A program made the translations under genes and the position numbers. From the NCBI GenBank assembly GCA_902785755.1, contig CACZZO010000009.1, forward strand, positions 124,001 through 188,000: a stretch of 64,000 nt of DNA. Reading direction: 5' to 3'. Of the stretch, positions 42,069-51,974 are shown one piece after another (positions within the stretch are counted from its first letter, which is position 1; the number at the start of each line of letters is the position of its first letter). Under the pieces are notes generated by a model. The model did not search any database. It was not told the origin of the DNA and saw only the letters and a list, made by a program, of their open reading frames with translations. This DNA comes from an uncultured Bacteroidia bacterium. GTDB taxonomy: Bacteria > Bacteroidota > Bacteroidia > Bacteroidales > F082.

Positions 42069-42076
42069 CAAAAGTA
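42069..42076 (-). promoter_or_regulatory. -7 box (TACTTTTG) for the exported-protein operon
   Basis: TAnnTTTG match on the minus strand, 47 bases before the ATG. The remaining gap to 42235 is AT-rich with a weak hairpin near 42160 and no gene. Confidence 0.5.
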
Positions 42077-42235
42077 TAGAAAATTTCCGCCATTTTTTCA
42101 AGTCCAACGGGCATTACAAACTTTTGCAGAGAAAAATTTTTACAATGAATTGATTTATAATGAATTAAAAAATTCATATTACAAACTTTTTCGGTCAAAT
42201 CTAATCGAAAATCGAGACTTTCCTGCGACAGATTT

Positions 42236-43204
42236 TTAGTTGAGTACGATTTCTTTGTACCCGAAAACCACCTCCAAGCCCTTCCCTTTGAAATATTCTC
42301 TCACCTGATTTTCGTCCCATCCCGTAGCGGCCAGAATAAAATCGCCGCCCCAAGCGCCCAAGGATTTCAAAACACCTTCGAAGTCGGGGAAGCGTTTTTG
42401 CACGGGTTCCTGCCCGATGCAGCGGGCGATGATGCGCTCGTGGCATTGCATGAGCATGGCGAACTCGTCCAAACTTTCGCATTTCGGCACGGCACGGCTG
42501 ATTTCCGAAACAGCATCAATATCTTTCTGTAAATCAGCAGGATTAGCCTTTGCCAAAAACGTCTTGATTTCCTTTGACGAACTTTGCTTTTGTCCTTGAT
42601 AGACGAAAAACAAATGCTCGGCGAAGGGCGGGTTAAAATCTACAAGGTCAACTTTTGGGGTCGGCTCAGACTGCCGCTTTGCGTCATTGCGAGGAACGAA
42701 GCAATCCAGATCAGCCAACTGATAATAAATCGGTTGCTCTGCCGTGGCGCAAGCAATGTCATAGCCCGAGCCGCCGAAGGTCAGTTTCAGCAGTTCGTAG
42801 GGATTCACATTGGCCCATCTTGCGAGATTGGCAATCAAGGTGGAACTACTGCCTAAGCCCCAGTTGGGGTCAAAATCGAGGCGGGTGGTAAACTTTATGT
42901 CGTTTCCTTCAAACGCCTTGGGATTCAGCAGCTTGACGGCATGTAGGATTTGGCATAGCCGCATGGCTTTGTCCGGGTCATCGGTGGAGAAATTCACCAA
43001 ATTTTCACGGTTCAAGGTCACGGAAAACCATCTCCCTTCAGGCCGCCATGCCTTCCATTGGATTTGTTCGTTATTGGTTTCAAGTTGCTCCACTTCAAGG
43101 CTTTGTCCTAATTTCAATGGCAAAGCCAATGCCAAAGCACCTTTCAGGACGAGGTATTCGCCTGTCAGGAGGAATTTTCCGTTTGAATGATATTGCTTGT
43201 TCAT
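42236..43204 (-). CDS. GYDIA-family GHMP kinase
   Basis: 322 residues from the ATG at 43204; an alternative TTG lies three codons upstream. GHMP motifs: NGKFLLTGEYLVLKGA, the ATP loop WGLGSSSTLIANL and the family-naming GSGYDIACA. Members occur with mevalonate pathway genes in Bacteroidota and are candidates for phosphomevalonate kinase, which is otherwise missing here. A palindromic repeat (42683-42707) is read in frame as DCFVPRNDAK, lengthening a loop. The promoter is divergent from the toxin-antitoxin pair. Confidence 0.82.
   Translation of the reverse strand: MNKQYHSNGKFLLTGEYLVLKGALALALPLKLGQSLEVEQLETNNEQIQWKAWRPEGRWFSVTLNRENLVNFSTDDPDKAMRLCQILHAVKLLNPKAFEGNDIKFTTRLDFDPNWGLGSSSTLIANLARWANVNPYELLKLTFGGSGYDIACATAEQPIYYQLADLDCFVPRNDAKRQSEPTPKVDLVDFNPPFAEHLFFVYQGQKQSSSKEIKTFLAKANPADLQKDIDAVSEISRAVPKCESLDEFAMLMQCHERIIARCIGQEPVQKRFPDFEGVLKSLGAWGGDFILAATGWDENQVREYFKGKGLEVVFGYKEIVLN
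42683..42707. repeat. Palindromic repeat, family B, inside the GYDIA kinase gene
   Basis: gtcattgcgaggaacgaagc followed by aatcc; its reverse complement lies in polA at 22001-22025. It is read without a stop codon. Confidence 0.75.
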
Positions 43205-43223
43205 GTAAGGCAAGATTAGATTG

Positions 43224-43231
43224 CAAAATTA
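43224..43231 (-). promoter_or_regulatory. -7 box (TAATTTTG) for the GYDIA kinase gene
   Basis: TAnnTTTG on the minus strand, 19 bases before the ATG at 43204. Confidence 0.5.
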
Positions 43232-43272
43232 GTATTTTTGCCTGAAAATATGGCGTTTTGTGGAAATTGTGC

Positions 43273-43280
43273 TAATTTTG
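43273..43280 (+). promoter_or_regulatory. -7 box (TAATTTTG) for the toxin-antitoxin pair
   Basis: TAnnTTTG on the plus strand, 19 bases before the ATG at 43300. A second match (TATTTTTG) lies at 43233-43240. Confidence 0.5.
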
Positions 43281-43299
43281 CGCCGAAAACAAGATTAAA

Positions 43300-43569
43300 A
43301 TGAATGTAGCAATCCCAACAGCAACGCAGTTCGACACGTTCACCTTGAGTATCCCCAAGGACGAGGTTTCATTCTTCAAGAAAATGGCAAAGAAAATGGG
43401 CTGGAGCATCGAAAAAAAGAAGAAAGAAAAACCGTGCATGTTCGACCCTGAAACGGGAGAATACCTCAACGACGAGACGATGAAAGTTATCGAGGATTCC
43501 ATGAATGGGAAGGGTATTGCATGGTCGGGCACAGCAGAAGAATTTAAGGAATGGGCTAAGGCTTTGTAA
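43300..43569 (+). CDS. Putative antitoxin of a YafQ-type pair
   Basis: An 89-residue charged protein, one base before a YafQ-like toxin gene. The N-terminal TFTLSIPKDEVSFFKKMAKKMGW looks like a strand and helix of a dimerising, DNA-binding antitoxin domain; the C-terminal GTAEEFKEWAKAL would bind the toxin. The family is not recognised with certainty, and the antitoxin call rests on size and position. Confidence 0.7.
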   Translation: MNVAIPTATQFDTFTLSIPKDEVSFFKKMAKKMGWSIEKKKKEKPCMFDPETGEYLNDETMKVIEDSMNGKGIAWSGTAEEFKEWAKAL

Positions 43570-43570
43570 G

Positions 43571-43864
43571 ATGGCAAAATATAGACTTACTTCTACGGGT
43601 CAATTCAAGAAAGACCTGAAATTGGCCAAGAAAAGGGGGCTTTCTCTGGATGACCTTTTTGCCATCACCGACTTGTTGGAAGCAGGCAAACCACTTCCAG
43701 AAAGATGCAGAAACCATCAAATTCATGGCCAATATGAAGGCTGTTGGGAATGTCACATCAACCCTGACTGGCTACTGATTTACATCAAAGACACCGAAAT
43801 CCGAATCATTTCCCTCCAACGGACGGGAACCCATTCGGATTTGTTCGGAAAAAACAGGAATTAA
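43571..43864 (+). CDS. YafQ/RelE-family mRNA interferase toxin
   Basis: 97 residues. YafQ-type features: TGQFKKDLKLAKKRG at the N terminus, CWECHINPDWLLIYI in the middle (His and Asp of the active surface) and the C-terminal LQRTGTHSDLFG. Such toxins cut mRNA on the ribosome. The start is the ATG one base after the antitoxin stop; the frame extends upstream inside the antitoxin gene. It is convergent with HMG-CoA reductase, six bases apart. Confidence 0.9.
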   Translation: MAKYRLTSTGQFKKDLKLAKKRGLSLDDLFAITDLLEAGKPLPERCRNHQIHGQYEGCWECHINPDWLLIYIKDTEIRIISLQRTGTHSDLFGKNRN

Positions 43865-43870
43865 GCGTTT

Positions 43871-45196
43871 TTATTTTCGTAGCCCTTCCAAAAACTGCTC
43901 CACCGCCGCATACGACACCGTCTTGTCCTTAAAGTATTCCCGCGCCTTTTTCTTGTCTTCTTCGCTGGCGTTCAGTTGGTTAAGAATGTTATTCAGGTGC
44001 ATCTTCATGTGGCCTGCTTGGATGCCTTTGGTGGTCAGGGAACGCACGGCGGAGAAGTTGTTGGCCAAACCCATCGTGGCGGCAATCATCATCAGTTCCT
44101 TGGCGGTGGGATTGCCCAACAATTCAAGGGTTTTCTTAGCCAAGGGGTGCAAACTCGTCAGGCCTCCAATGGTGCCCAAGGCCATCGGCACCTCCAACTC
44201 GAAATGGAAAATGCCGTTTTCAATCGTGACCGACGATAGGCTTTCGTAGTGTCCGTTGCGCGAGGCAAAGGTGTGTCCGGCGGCTTCCACAGCGCGGAAG
44301 TCGTTGCCCGTGGCGATGACCACTGCATCAATGCCGTTATAGATGCCTTTGTTGTGTGTGGTGGCGCGGTCGGTGTCGATGTGGGCAATGTCGACGGCCT
44401 TCTTGAATTTCTTGGCGTATTCGGCACCCGAAAGGTGTTCGTCTATGCCATCCAATTGGTTGACAGGACATTCCACCCAAACCTTCACGCGACAGTCGGG
44501 CGTGTTGTTCGAGAGGATGGTCATAATGATTTCCACCTTGCGAAGGTCCTCGGAAAGATCGTTGCGCTCGGCGAAGAAGTCTTGCAGGCTGTGGCCAAAC
44601 TGCTCCAAAACGGAGTTGATAAAGTTGGCACCCATCGCGTCTCCCGTACCAAACTCCACGCGAATTTGGTAATAATCAGGGATTTGTGCGCTGTAGTCGA
44701 TGAGGCGCATCCCAAGGATGCCGCCGCCGCGATTGCGCATTTTCTCTGTCATGGCGTCGGTGTCGGCCAACAGACGTTTCTCTATTTCAGGGAACAAAGC
44801 AAAGAGTTTTTCCTTGTTGCCGCTCCATCCGAAATGCACTTGTCCGACCTTGCGAACATCAATCACTTCGGCGCGGAAACCGCCCCTTTCGCCCCAAAAC
44901 TTGGCCGCAGCCGAGGCCGCCGCCACAACTGAACTTTCCTCGATGACCATCGGCACGATGTAGTCCTTCCCGTTGATGGTCACGTTGGGCGAAATGCCGT
45001 AAGGAATGAAGAAATTGGTGATGGTGTTCTCGCTGAACTCGTCAAAAAGTTGCTGCTGCTTCGAGTCGGAGTGCCAGTAGCTTTTCAGCAGGCTGACGAC
45101 CTCTCCGGGGTTCTCGAAGTAGTTGGCTATCAGCTTCAACTTCTCCTCCTTGAGAAGTTTCGAGAAGCCTTTTTTTATGCGTTCGCGAGTTGCCAT
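43871..45196 (-). CDS. Hydroxymethylglutaryl-CoA reductase, class II
   Basis: 441 residues, the bacterial class II length. Motifs: VIEESSVVAAASAAAKFW (catalytic Glu), GTGDAMGANFINSV, THNKGIYNGIDAVVIATGND (catalytic Lys and Asp), and the C-terminal GHMKMH with the catalytic His. It interconverts HMG-CoA and mevalonate, the entry to the pathway whose later enzymes lie at 37-43 kb. The gene starts six bases after the DUF4468 gene stop, so it is probably cotranscribed with it. HMG-CoA synthase is not in the window. Confidence 0.95.
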   Translation of the reverse strand: MATRERIKKGFSKLLKEEKLKLIANYFENPGEVVSLLKSYWHSDSKQQQLFDEFSENTITNFFIPYGISPNVTINGKDYIVPMVIEESSVVAAASAAAKFWGERGGFRAEVIDVRKVGQVHFGWSGNKEKLFALFPEIEKRLLADTDAMTEKMRNRGGGILGMRLIDYSAQIPDYYQIRVEFGTGDAMGANFINSVLEQFGHSLQDFFAERNDLSEDLRKVEIIMTILSNNTPDCRVKVWVECPVNQLDGIDEHLSGAEYAKKFKKAVDIAHIDTDRATTHNKGIYNGIDAVVIATGNDFRAVEAAGHTFASRNGHYESLSSVTIENGIFHFELEVPMALGTIGGLTSLHPLAKKTLELLGNPTAKELMMIAATMGLANNFSAVRSLTTKGIQAGHMKMHLNNILNQLNASEEDKKKAREYFKDKTVSYAAVEQFLEGLRK

Positions 45197-45202
45197 TTCA
45201 GT

Positions 45203-45739
45203 TTACCATTCCTCTTCTTCAATGACTTTTTCGGGTTCAAGACTCTCCTCAAACTTTTGACCCCAATCTTCCGCAAAGGCGGCCATTTGTTCCAAATAAT
45301 TGTCCCAAACGGGCTGATAATTCGGGTCTTCCTTGTTCATCCATTCTTCGCAGGGATGGTTGCTTTGGGTTTTCTGCATGAAGTCGGTGAGGGTGTAGCG
45401 CACACGGCCTTCGCGCACTTCGATGATGAAACGGTAGGTAATCCACGGCCATTTCGACTTCACGGGGTCGCCGTTGTCGAGTTGCATTTGGTGCTTACCC
45501 TTCATGGTGCGTCCATCGTTCTGTTGCAAAATGGTCGAAGGGCTCTTGTAATAGGAGTTCATGAACCCGCTATAGATGCGGTTAAACACTTCATCTTCAG
45601 AGCCTACCGTGTTGATGACCCTACGAAAACAAATCTTTTCGGTCTTCGGATCGATGGGCATGTTGGATTGTACCTCAGTTTGGGCAAAGGTGACGGTCGC
45701 GAACAGGATGGCGACGAAAAGCAATGCTACTTTCTTCAT
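45203..45739 (-). CDS. DUF4468 domain secreted protein
   Basis: 178 residues with a signal peptide (MKKVALLFVAILFATVTFAQ). The DUF4468 pattern is visible: ICFRRVINTVGSEDEVFNRI ... MKGKHQMQL ... ITYRFIIEVREGRVRYTLTDF. The function is unknown; the fold resembles a TATA-binding-protein-like sheet. The acidic tail (EEEEW) is unusual. It is probably periplasmic and lies in front of HMG-CoA reductase. Confidence 0.82.
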   Translation of the reverse strand: MKKVALLFVAILFATVTFAQTEVQSNMPIDPKTEKICFRRVINTVGSEDEVFNRIYSGFMNSYYKSPSTILQQNDGRTMKGKHQMQLDNGDPVKSKWPWITYRFIIEVREGRVRYTLTDFMQKTQSNHPCEEWMNKEDPNYQPVWDNYLEQMAAFAEDWGQKFEESLEPEKVIEEEEW

Positions 45740-45759
45740 TTTTTCTCAAAATTTGGTTA

Positions 45760-45767
45760 CAAAAATA
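45760..45767 (-). promoter_or_regulatory. -7 box (TATTTTTG) for DUF4468-HMG-CoA reductase
   Basis: TAnnTTTG on the minus strand, 20 bases before the DUF4468 start codon. Confidence 0.5.
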
Positions 45768-45828
45768 GTAATAATTCATGTTGCTTCGGCGCAACGGGGG
45801 CGAAAAATAACAAATATCAGGCCAAAAA

Positions 45829-46662
45829 TCAGAATGGGATGAGCTGCGAATCTTCAGAACAATCGATGTTGATTTGCGGATGGCCCTTATAATATAAGGT
45901 GGAAGCCTCGTTTAGCGTGCCTTCCATTAGTTCAACTACCCGAACCGTGGCTTCGGAGCCGCTTGAAAGGTCTACATTCATTTTCCTGACTTCGGTTTCG
46001 GCGATATTCAACAGACTGGAATTCTGTAACTTAATGATGGCTTGCTCGGTTGTTCCCCCGCTGTTCACGAAACGAGAAGCATCTTTCAATTCAACCTCAA
46101 ACCTCTCACTGACTTGGATTTGTCCGTTGAACTGCGAAGCGTCTGCCAAATCGGCTTTGACTGTGTTTCCAATGAATTGAAAACCAGCCAACAAGGAAGC
46201 ATCTTTTAAGTTGATTTCGCAACTCTCACCCGAAAAGGCAAGACCTGTACATTGGGCGGCTTCTGCCAAATTGATTTCGATGCGCTGACCCGAAAAACTA
46301 CCGCTGCATTGGACTTTGGCGGCATCCTCGGCATCCACTTTTTCAAGTTGTTTCACATGCACGGTGGCGCGATACACGGAATTAATGGCGGGATAAACTT
46401 TTCCCGTGAACCCGATTTCAAGTTTCGTGCCGTCCATTTTGGCTTTCAAGGAAGGCTCCAAATAAGCGGAATAAGCCAGTTCAACAAAAGTGCTGCTATC
46501 GGCAATCAAGGTTATTTCCCAAGCGTCGGAGACTTCAATCTGCCGAATATCTGTGTTTTCAAGCACAATTTTCTGCACAAGGGTCATATCGACTTCTTTC
46601 TTGCAGGAGATAAAGCAACATATTGTTGCACAAATGATTAGAATGTTTTTTATTGCTTTCAT
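45829..46662 (-). CDS. DUF2807 (head GIN) domain lipoprotein
   Basis: 277 residues. The signal ends in a lipobox FISC (Cys near 20). The rest is a repetitive beta-structure (SGSFSGQRIEINLAEAAQCT, LKDASLLAGFQF, LADASQFNGQIQ, LKDASRFVNSGG) typical of the head GIN/DUF2807 family, in which Asp-Ala-Ser turns recur about every 22 residues. The function is unknown, likely at the cell surface or periplasm. It lies 11 bases after rlmH. Confidence 0.8.
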   Translation of the reverse strand: MKAIKNILIICATICCFISCKKEVDMTLVQKIVLENTDIRQIEVSDAWEITLIADSSTFVELAYSAYLEPSLKAKMDGTKLEIGFTGKVYPAINSVYRATVHVKQLEKVDAEDAAKVQCSGSFSGQRIEINLAEAAQCTGLAFSGESCEINLKDASLLAGFQFIGNTVKADLADASQFNGQIQVSERFEVELKDASRFVNSGGTTEQAIIKLQNSSLLNIAETEVRKMNVDLSSGSEATVRVVELMEGTLNEASTLYYKGHPQINIDCSEDSQLIPF

Positions 46663-46673
46663 GGTTTTCTGTT

Positions 46674-47147
46674 TTATTGATGATGGTAAGGTTCGCCTTT
46701 CAGGATGGTGAAGGCGCGGTAAAGTTGTTCGACAAAGATAAGTCGCACCATTTGGTGGCTGAAGGTCATGGGCGAGAGCGACATTTTCGCGTTGGCGCGG
46801 TCGTACACCTCTTGCGCGAAGCCGTAAGGCCCGCCGATAACGAAAACCAAACGTTTTGCACCCGAGGCCATCTGTTTTTCAAGACTTTCAGCGAAGTTTA
46901 CTGAGGTGAACTGCTTGCCGTTTTCGTCCAACAGAATGACTTGGTCGGAGGGCAGTAATTGGCTCAAAATCAGGAAACTTTCGGCGATTTTCTGCTGTTC
47001 CTCGCTGAGGGTCTTGCGGTTGCGCGGGTCGGGGATTTCCTTCATCTCAAATGAAGCATAATGCCCCAATCGCCCGACATATTTCTTGATGCCAGTGATG
47101 AGGTAGTCCTCATCCGTTTTGCCGATGACCAAAAGTAGGATTTTCAT
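46674..47147 (-). CDS. rlmH: 23S rRNA (pseudouridine1915-N3)-methyltransferase
   Basis: 157 residues from the ATG opening MKILLLVIGKTDEDY, the family start; the longer frame has no similarity upstream. The SPOUT knot is visible at the C terminus: FVIGGPYGFAQEV, LSPMTFSHQMVRLIFVEQLYRA, YHHQ end. It methylates pseudouridine 1915 in helix 69 of 23S rRNA. Confidence 0.95.
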   Translation of the reverse strand: MKILLLVIGKTDEDYLITGIKKYVGRLGHYASFEMKEIPDPRNRKTLSEEQQKIAESFLILSQLLPSDQVILLDENGKQFTSVNFAESLEKQMASGAKRLVFVIGGPYGFAQEVYDRANAKMSLSPMTFSHQMVRLIFVEQLYRAFTILKGEPYHHQ

Positions 47148-47293
47148 TTTTTTCGTCACAATACCTACAAAACTTTCAAAACTTTTTTCTGAGTGTGGGA
47201 AGCACGCCAATCGGCTGCTTTCCGTCGGCAATCGGTTGCGTGCCGCCAGCCTTACAAATGTGGTTTTGTGGGTTTCGCAAGTTTCGTGATAAT

Positions 47294-48237
47294 TTATAAG
47301 TTAATGTTCTCCAATAGTTTATAAGCGTTATCTCGGTCTTGTTCGAGTTGGGCTTTCAGTTCGTCCAAACTGTCAAATTTCACCTCGTCGCGGATGCGGT
47401 CGATGAAACGGACACGGATTTTCTTACCATAAAGGTCGCCGTCAAAATCGAAGAGGTTCACTTCGATGATGGGCTGGTCTTCGCCACGGTCGCCGATGGT
47501 GGGTCGATGACCGATGTTGGCCATTGCCTTATAAATCAATCCATTATAATCGACAAGGCAGGCAAACACACCGCCACGATTGATGAGCATGTATTCCCGG
47601 GGGAGTTCGAGATTGGCGGTGGGGAAACCCAAGGTGCGCCCGATTTTGTTGCCCACCACGACCTCTGCGGTAACGGAATAAGTGTAGCCCAACAGTCGAT
47701 TGGCGCTTTTCACGTTGCCCACGGCCAAGGCATTGCGAATCTTCGTGGAACTGATGGCAATGTTCTCAACATCTTGAGCGGCAATGCGTTCCACCTTGAA
47801 GTTATACTTTCGCTTCAAATCGTTGAGCAGACTGAAGTCGCCCATGCGGTTTTTACCGAAATGGTGGTCGTAGCCCACCACGATATAGGCGGGCTTGATG
47901 TGGTCGATGATATAGTCTTTGATGAACACCTCGGAGGGCGTGCGCGAAAACTCCTTGGTGAAGTTGATAATCAGCACATTGTCGATGCCAAACTCTTCAA
48001 ATTTCTTGAGTTTTTCCTCGGGCGTGCAAAGGAAACGCAAGTTGGAACTGTCGATGTTGAGCACCTGACGCGGATGAGGCTGAAAAGTAACCACAACCGT
48101 TTGTCCTCCAACGCTTTGCGCCAATGCTTTCATCTTATTGAAAATGGCCTGATGCCCAAGATGCACACCATCGAAAGTGCCGATGGTGACCACAGCGTTG
48201 GGAATGTTGCGGGCTTCTATGATATTGTGAAATACTT

Positions 48238-48241
<4 letters not shown>
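47294..48241 (-). CDS. ribF: Bifunctional riboflavin kinase / FAD synthetase
   Basis: 315 residues. The N-terminal adenylyltransferase domain has TIGTFDGVHLGHQAI and VGYDHHFGKNRMGD; the C-terminal kinase domain has GRTLGFPTANLELP and the MANIGHRPTIGD segment. It makes FMN and FAD. The start overlaps the asd stop as ATGA, so the two are coupled. Confidence 0.95.
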
Positions 48242-49254
<1,013 letters not shown>

Positions 49255-49280
49255 TTTTTCTGTCCTATATTAATTGGGTG

Positions 49281-49288
49281 CAAAAATA
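49281..49288 (-). promoter_or_regulatory. -7 box (TATTTTTG) for asd-ribF
   Basis: TAnnTTTG on the minus strand, 26 bases before the asd ATG. Confidence 0.5.
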
Positions 49289-49370
49289 GATAAAATCATG
49301 TAATACGGAAACAACAATTGTTTTTCCTGCCGCCCCGCTGGGGCTTGTTTCGGTTTACCTCACACAAAAA

Positions 49371-49502
49371 ACGGCACCATTTTACACTAAAAAATGATGA
49401 ATAAAACAAAAAAGTAGAACGGTAAAAACATGCTGATTACAAGATTTTGTCGCCAAACAATTTTACAAAAACCAGCATGAATAGAAGTGTTGATGGTGCC
49501 GT
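49371..49502. repeat. 132-bp element with nested inverted repeats in the asd-araC gap
   Basis: Outer arms acggcaccat (49371-49380) and atggtgccgt (49493-49502) are perfect, and further similarity (ACACT) continues inward. Inner arms catgctg (49429-49435) and cagcatg (49473-49479) nest inside. No ORF fits the region. It could be a structured leader, a small inverted-repeat element or an invertible segment. Apart from the two promoters, nothing else is visible in 49255-49651. Confidence 0.5.
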
Positions 49503-49622
49503 GGTGACATACTTGTTTTTCGGCCTCAAAAGTAGATACATTTCAATATAGGTAGGGTAACATTTAGAACGAAATAATTGTCATTTAGTCGGAAAATTGC
49601 AACTTGTTTGGATAAAGAAAGC

Positions 49623-49630
49623 TATTTTTG
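49623..49630 (+). promoter_or_regulatory. -7 box (TATTTTTG) for the AraC-family gene
   Basis: TAnnTTTG on the plus strand, 21 bases before the ATG. Confidence 0.5.
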
Positions 49631-49651
49631 TAGGCAAAAAGAACGGATAAA

Positions 49652-50512
49652 ATGAAAACAATATCACATCCGCTGGAATTGACAAACCAAATAACTGATC
49701 GAGGCCTGATGGTATTTGATAATGTATCAAAAATGCCTATTTACGATAAACCATTCACATCGCCTTTTATCGTCATCTGTTTGAATCATCAAGGCTGGTT
49801 GAAAACAAATTTTGACATGCAAATCGTTGAATTCCACGCCCATGACATCGCCATGATTCCTCCAGGGCACATCATTTTGGCGCAAGAATCAAGTGACGAT
49901 TTCCATGCTTCGATGCTCATCGTTTCACCTCACTTCCTCGACAAACTGAACCATAGTCACCACCATTTCACGATCAACCCCCTTGAATACCATTACAATT
50001 CGGCTTCTCATCTCAACGATAAGCAGTACGAAGGGATACTCGGAGTTTTCCACATGCTCAAAGCCATCAGCCAATTGAATCATCCCGATCGTGAGGAGAT
50101 GCTTGCCAACCAAATGGAATTAGGAACAGAATTGATTGAAATCTACCTACATGAAAACGGCATTATGTCGACACAAGAGTTCAATGCCTCCCAACAGTTG
50201 CTCAACCGCTTCCTCAACACCGTCGTCAAGCATTTTCGAGACAGTCGCGAGGTGCAGTACTACGCCAAGCAGCTTTGTCTGTCGCCGAAATATTTCGGCA
50301 GCGTCATCAAGCAGCAAACCGGAATCGAAGCCAACGAATGGATTTCGCGTTATGTCGTCATTCAGGCCAAGACCCTGCTTCGGCATCGCAAAGACCTCAA
50401 CATACAGCAGGTCAGCTACCAACTCGGTTTCAACGACCCTGCCGCCTTCACCCGCTACTTCAAGGCGAATGTGGGACTATCGCCCAAGGAATACAGGATG
50501 CAACACGAATAA
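49652..50512 (+). CDS. AraC-family transcriptional regulator
   Basis: 286 residues. An N-terminal cupin-like sensing domain (about 1-150) is followed by two helix-turn-helix motifs at the C terminus: VQYYAKQLCLSPKYFGSVIK and IQQVSYQLGFNDPAAFTRYF, ending GLSPKEYRMQHE. The gene is convergent with the efflux operon at 50.6 kb; many such regulators control a neighbouring efflux operon, but no binding site is identified here. A terminator follows. Confidence 0.92.
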   Translation: MKTISHPLELTNQITDRGLMVFDNVSKMPIYDKPFTSPFIVICLNHQGWLKTNFDMQIVEFHAHDIAMIPPGHIILAQESSDDFHASMLIVSPHFLDKLNHSHHHFTINPLEYHYNSASHLNDKQYEGILGVFHMLKAISQLNHPDREEMLANQMELGTELIEIYLHENGIMSTQEFNASQQLLNRFLNTVVKHFRDSREVQYYAKQLCLSPKYFGSVIKQQTGIEANEWISRYVVIQAKTLLRHRKDLNIQQVSYQLGFNDPAAFTRYFKANVGLSPKEYRMQHE

Positions 50513-50533
50513 ATCCGTATCGCCAACATACAG

Positions 50534-50574
50534 AACCGCCGCAAGGGTTTCTGCGACCTTTGCGGCGGTTTTTC
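50534..50574 (+). terminator. Rho-independent terminator
   Basis: A perfect 11-bp stem (aaccgccgcaa 50534-50544, ttgcggcggtt 50560-50570), extended inward by weaker pairs, with a T-run. It lies between the convergent AraC gene and tolC-like gene and may work in both directions. Confidence 0.85.
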
Positions 50575-50605
50575 CATCCTAAGGAAATGGTCTACTTATT
50601 GAAAC

Positions 50606-51955
50606 TCACTTCCCAAACCCGCCCAAAGCGGTGTAAAGGTTGATGAGTGCTTGTATCATATCGTTTTGGTTCTCCACTTGTGAGAGTTGCGCCGAAAGCA
50701 ATGATTCTTGCGCGGTGAGGACCTCCAAATAGGTGGTCGAGCCGTGGTTCATCAACTCTGATGTGGCCGAAAAAGCCTCTTGCAAGGCATTGACGCGGAT
50801 GTCGATGTGGCTGGTCTTTTCTTCTACCGTTTCGATGGCTTTCTTGTATTGATACACCTCGCTACCAGCGTCGTAAAGGGTCTGGACGAACTCCAAGCGG
50901 GCCTTCTCTTGCTCGGCTTTGGCATTGCGGAGTTGCGCTGTGAGTTGTCCACCTTGCAAGATAGGCTGCGTCAACGAGCCAACGGCCTGCCCGATGAGGC
51001 CAAGGGCGTTGAATGTGCCAGCGTAGCCGAACAAACCATCAATGCTGAGCGAAGGATAGAACGACTGACGCGCCTGCTGGGTGGTGTAATAAGCAATTTC
51101 CATATAGCGCTCAGCCATGCGGACATCGGGGCGGGCACCAAGCAAGCGGATGGGCAAACCGAGATGAATCTGTTCGGGCATTTCAAACTTGTCGAAAGTG
51201 GAACGCTCAATGTGGTGCGGCGGCTCGGCGAGCAACTGGCAGAGCGCAGCCTCAGTGATAACGATATTGTAGCGCAAAGTCACAATATCGGCACGCAAAG
51301 CCTCCAACGAAGCCTGCATTTCATACACAGCAGGGCTTTTGTAAGTGCCCGCCTGAAACAGGGCCTGCGTGGTGTTGTAAGACTCTTCATACAGTTTTTC
51401 GGTCGCTTCGGAAATCTCCAACTGGCGGTCGAGCATCACCAAATTGTAATAAAGGTTGGCGACGTTGGCGGCCAAGTCGACTTGCACTGCTTGACGATAA
51501 TCTTCATTGTAAGCGAGTTTTGCCTTGGCTGAACGAATCTTGCTCCGGTTCTGGCCGAAAATGCCCAACTGCCAACTGGCCCTCACGGGAATTTGGACAT
51601 TGTAGATACCAGCTCCGCCCTGATAATTATAGGAGGCATTGGGGGCAAACGCCAAGGTGGGCGCATAGCCCCATTTGGCTGACCTCACCTCGTTTTGCGC
51701 CTGCTCGATGGTGAGTTGCGTGGTGCGCATGTCGGTGTTATTGGCCCAAGCCGTTTCGATGAGTCGTTGGAGTAAGGGGTCTTTGAAAACATCGCGCCAA
51801 CTCAGGTCGCCAATCGACAAGGTGTCTTGCGGATTCATCACATCGCCCATAAGGTTGCCTGTGATGGTGTTGGCTTTCGAATCGTATTTCTTATAAAGGT
51901 TGCAGCCAGGCAACAGCAGCAGGACTGCAAAAATCAAAATTATATATCTTTTCAT
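50606..51955 (-). CDS. TolC-family outer membrane efflux lipoprotein
   Basis: 449 residues from the ATG at 51955, which opens a lipoprotein signal (MKRYIILIFAVLLLLPGC). The OMF/NodT pattern includes LSWRDVFKDPLLQRLIETAW, the helical repeats of the tunnel and the second-half GARPDVRMAERYMEIA. It forms the outer membrane channel of the tripartite pump encoded by the two genes upstream, 19 bases away. Confidence 0.93.
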   Translation of the reverse strand: MKRYIILIFAVLLLLPGCNLYKKYDSKANTITGNLMGDVMNPQDTLSIGDLSWRDVFKDPLLQRLIETAWANNTDMRTTQLTIEQAQNEVRSAKWGYAPTLAFAPNASYNYQGGAGIYNVQIPVRASWQLGIFGQNRSKIRSAKAKLAYNEDYRQAVQVDLAANVANLYYNLVMLDRQLEISEATEKLYEESYNTTQALFQAGTYKSPAVYEMQASLEALRADIVTLRYNIVITEAALCQLLAEPPHHIERSTFDKFEMPEQIHLGLPIRLLGARPDVRMAERYMEIAYYTTQQARQSFYPSLSIDGLFGYAGTFNALGLIGQAVGSLTQPILQGGQLTAQLRNAKAEQEKARLEFVQTLYDAGSEVYQYKKAIETVEEKTSHIDIRVNALQEAFSATSELMNHGSTTYLEVLTAQESLLSAQLSQVENQNDMIQALINLYTALGGFGK

Positions 51956-51974
51956 AGAAATCATCATTTAGTGT

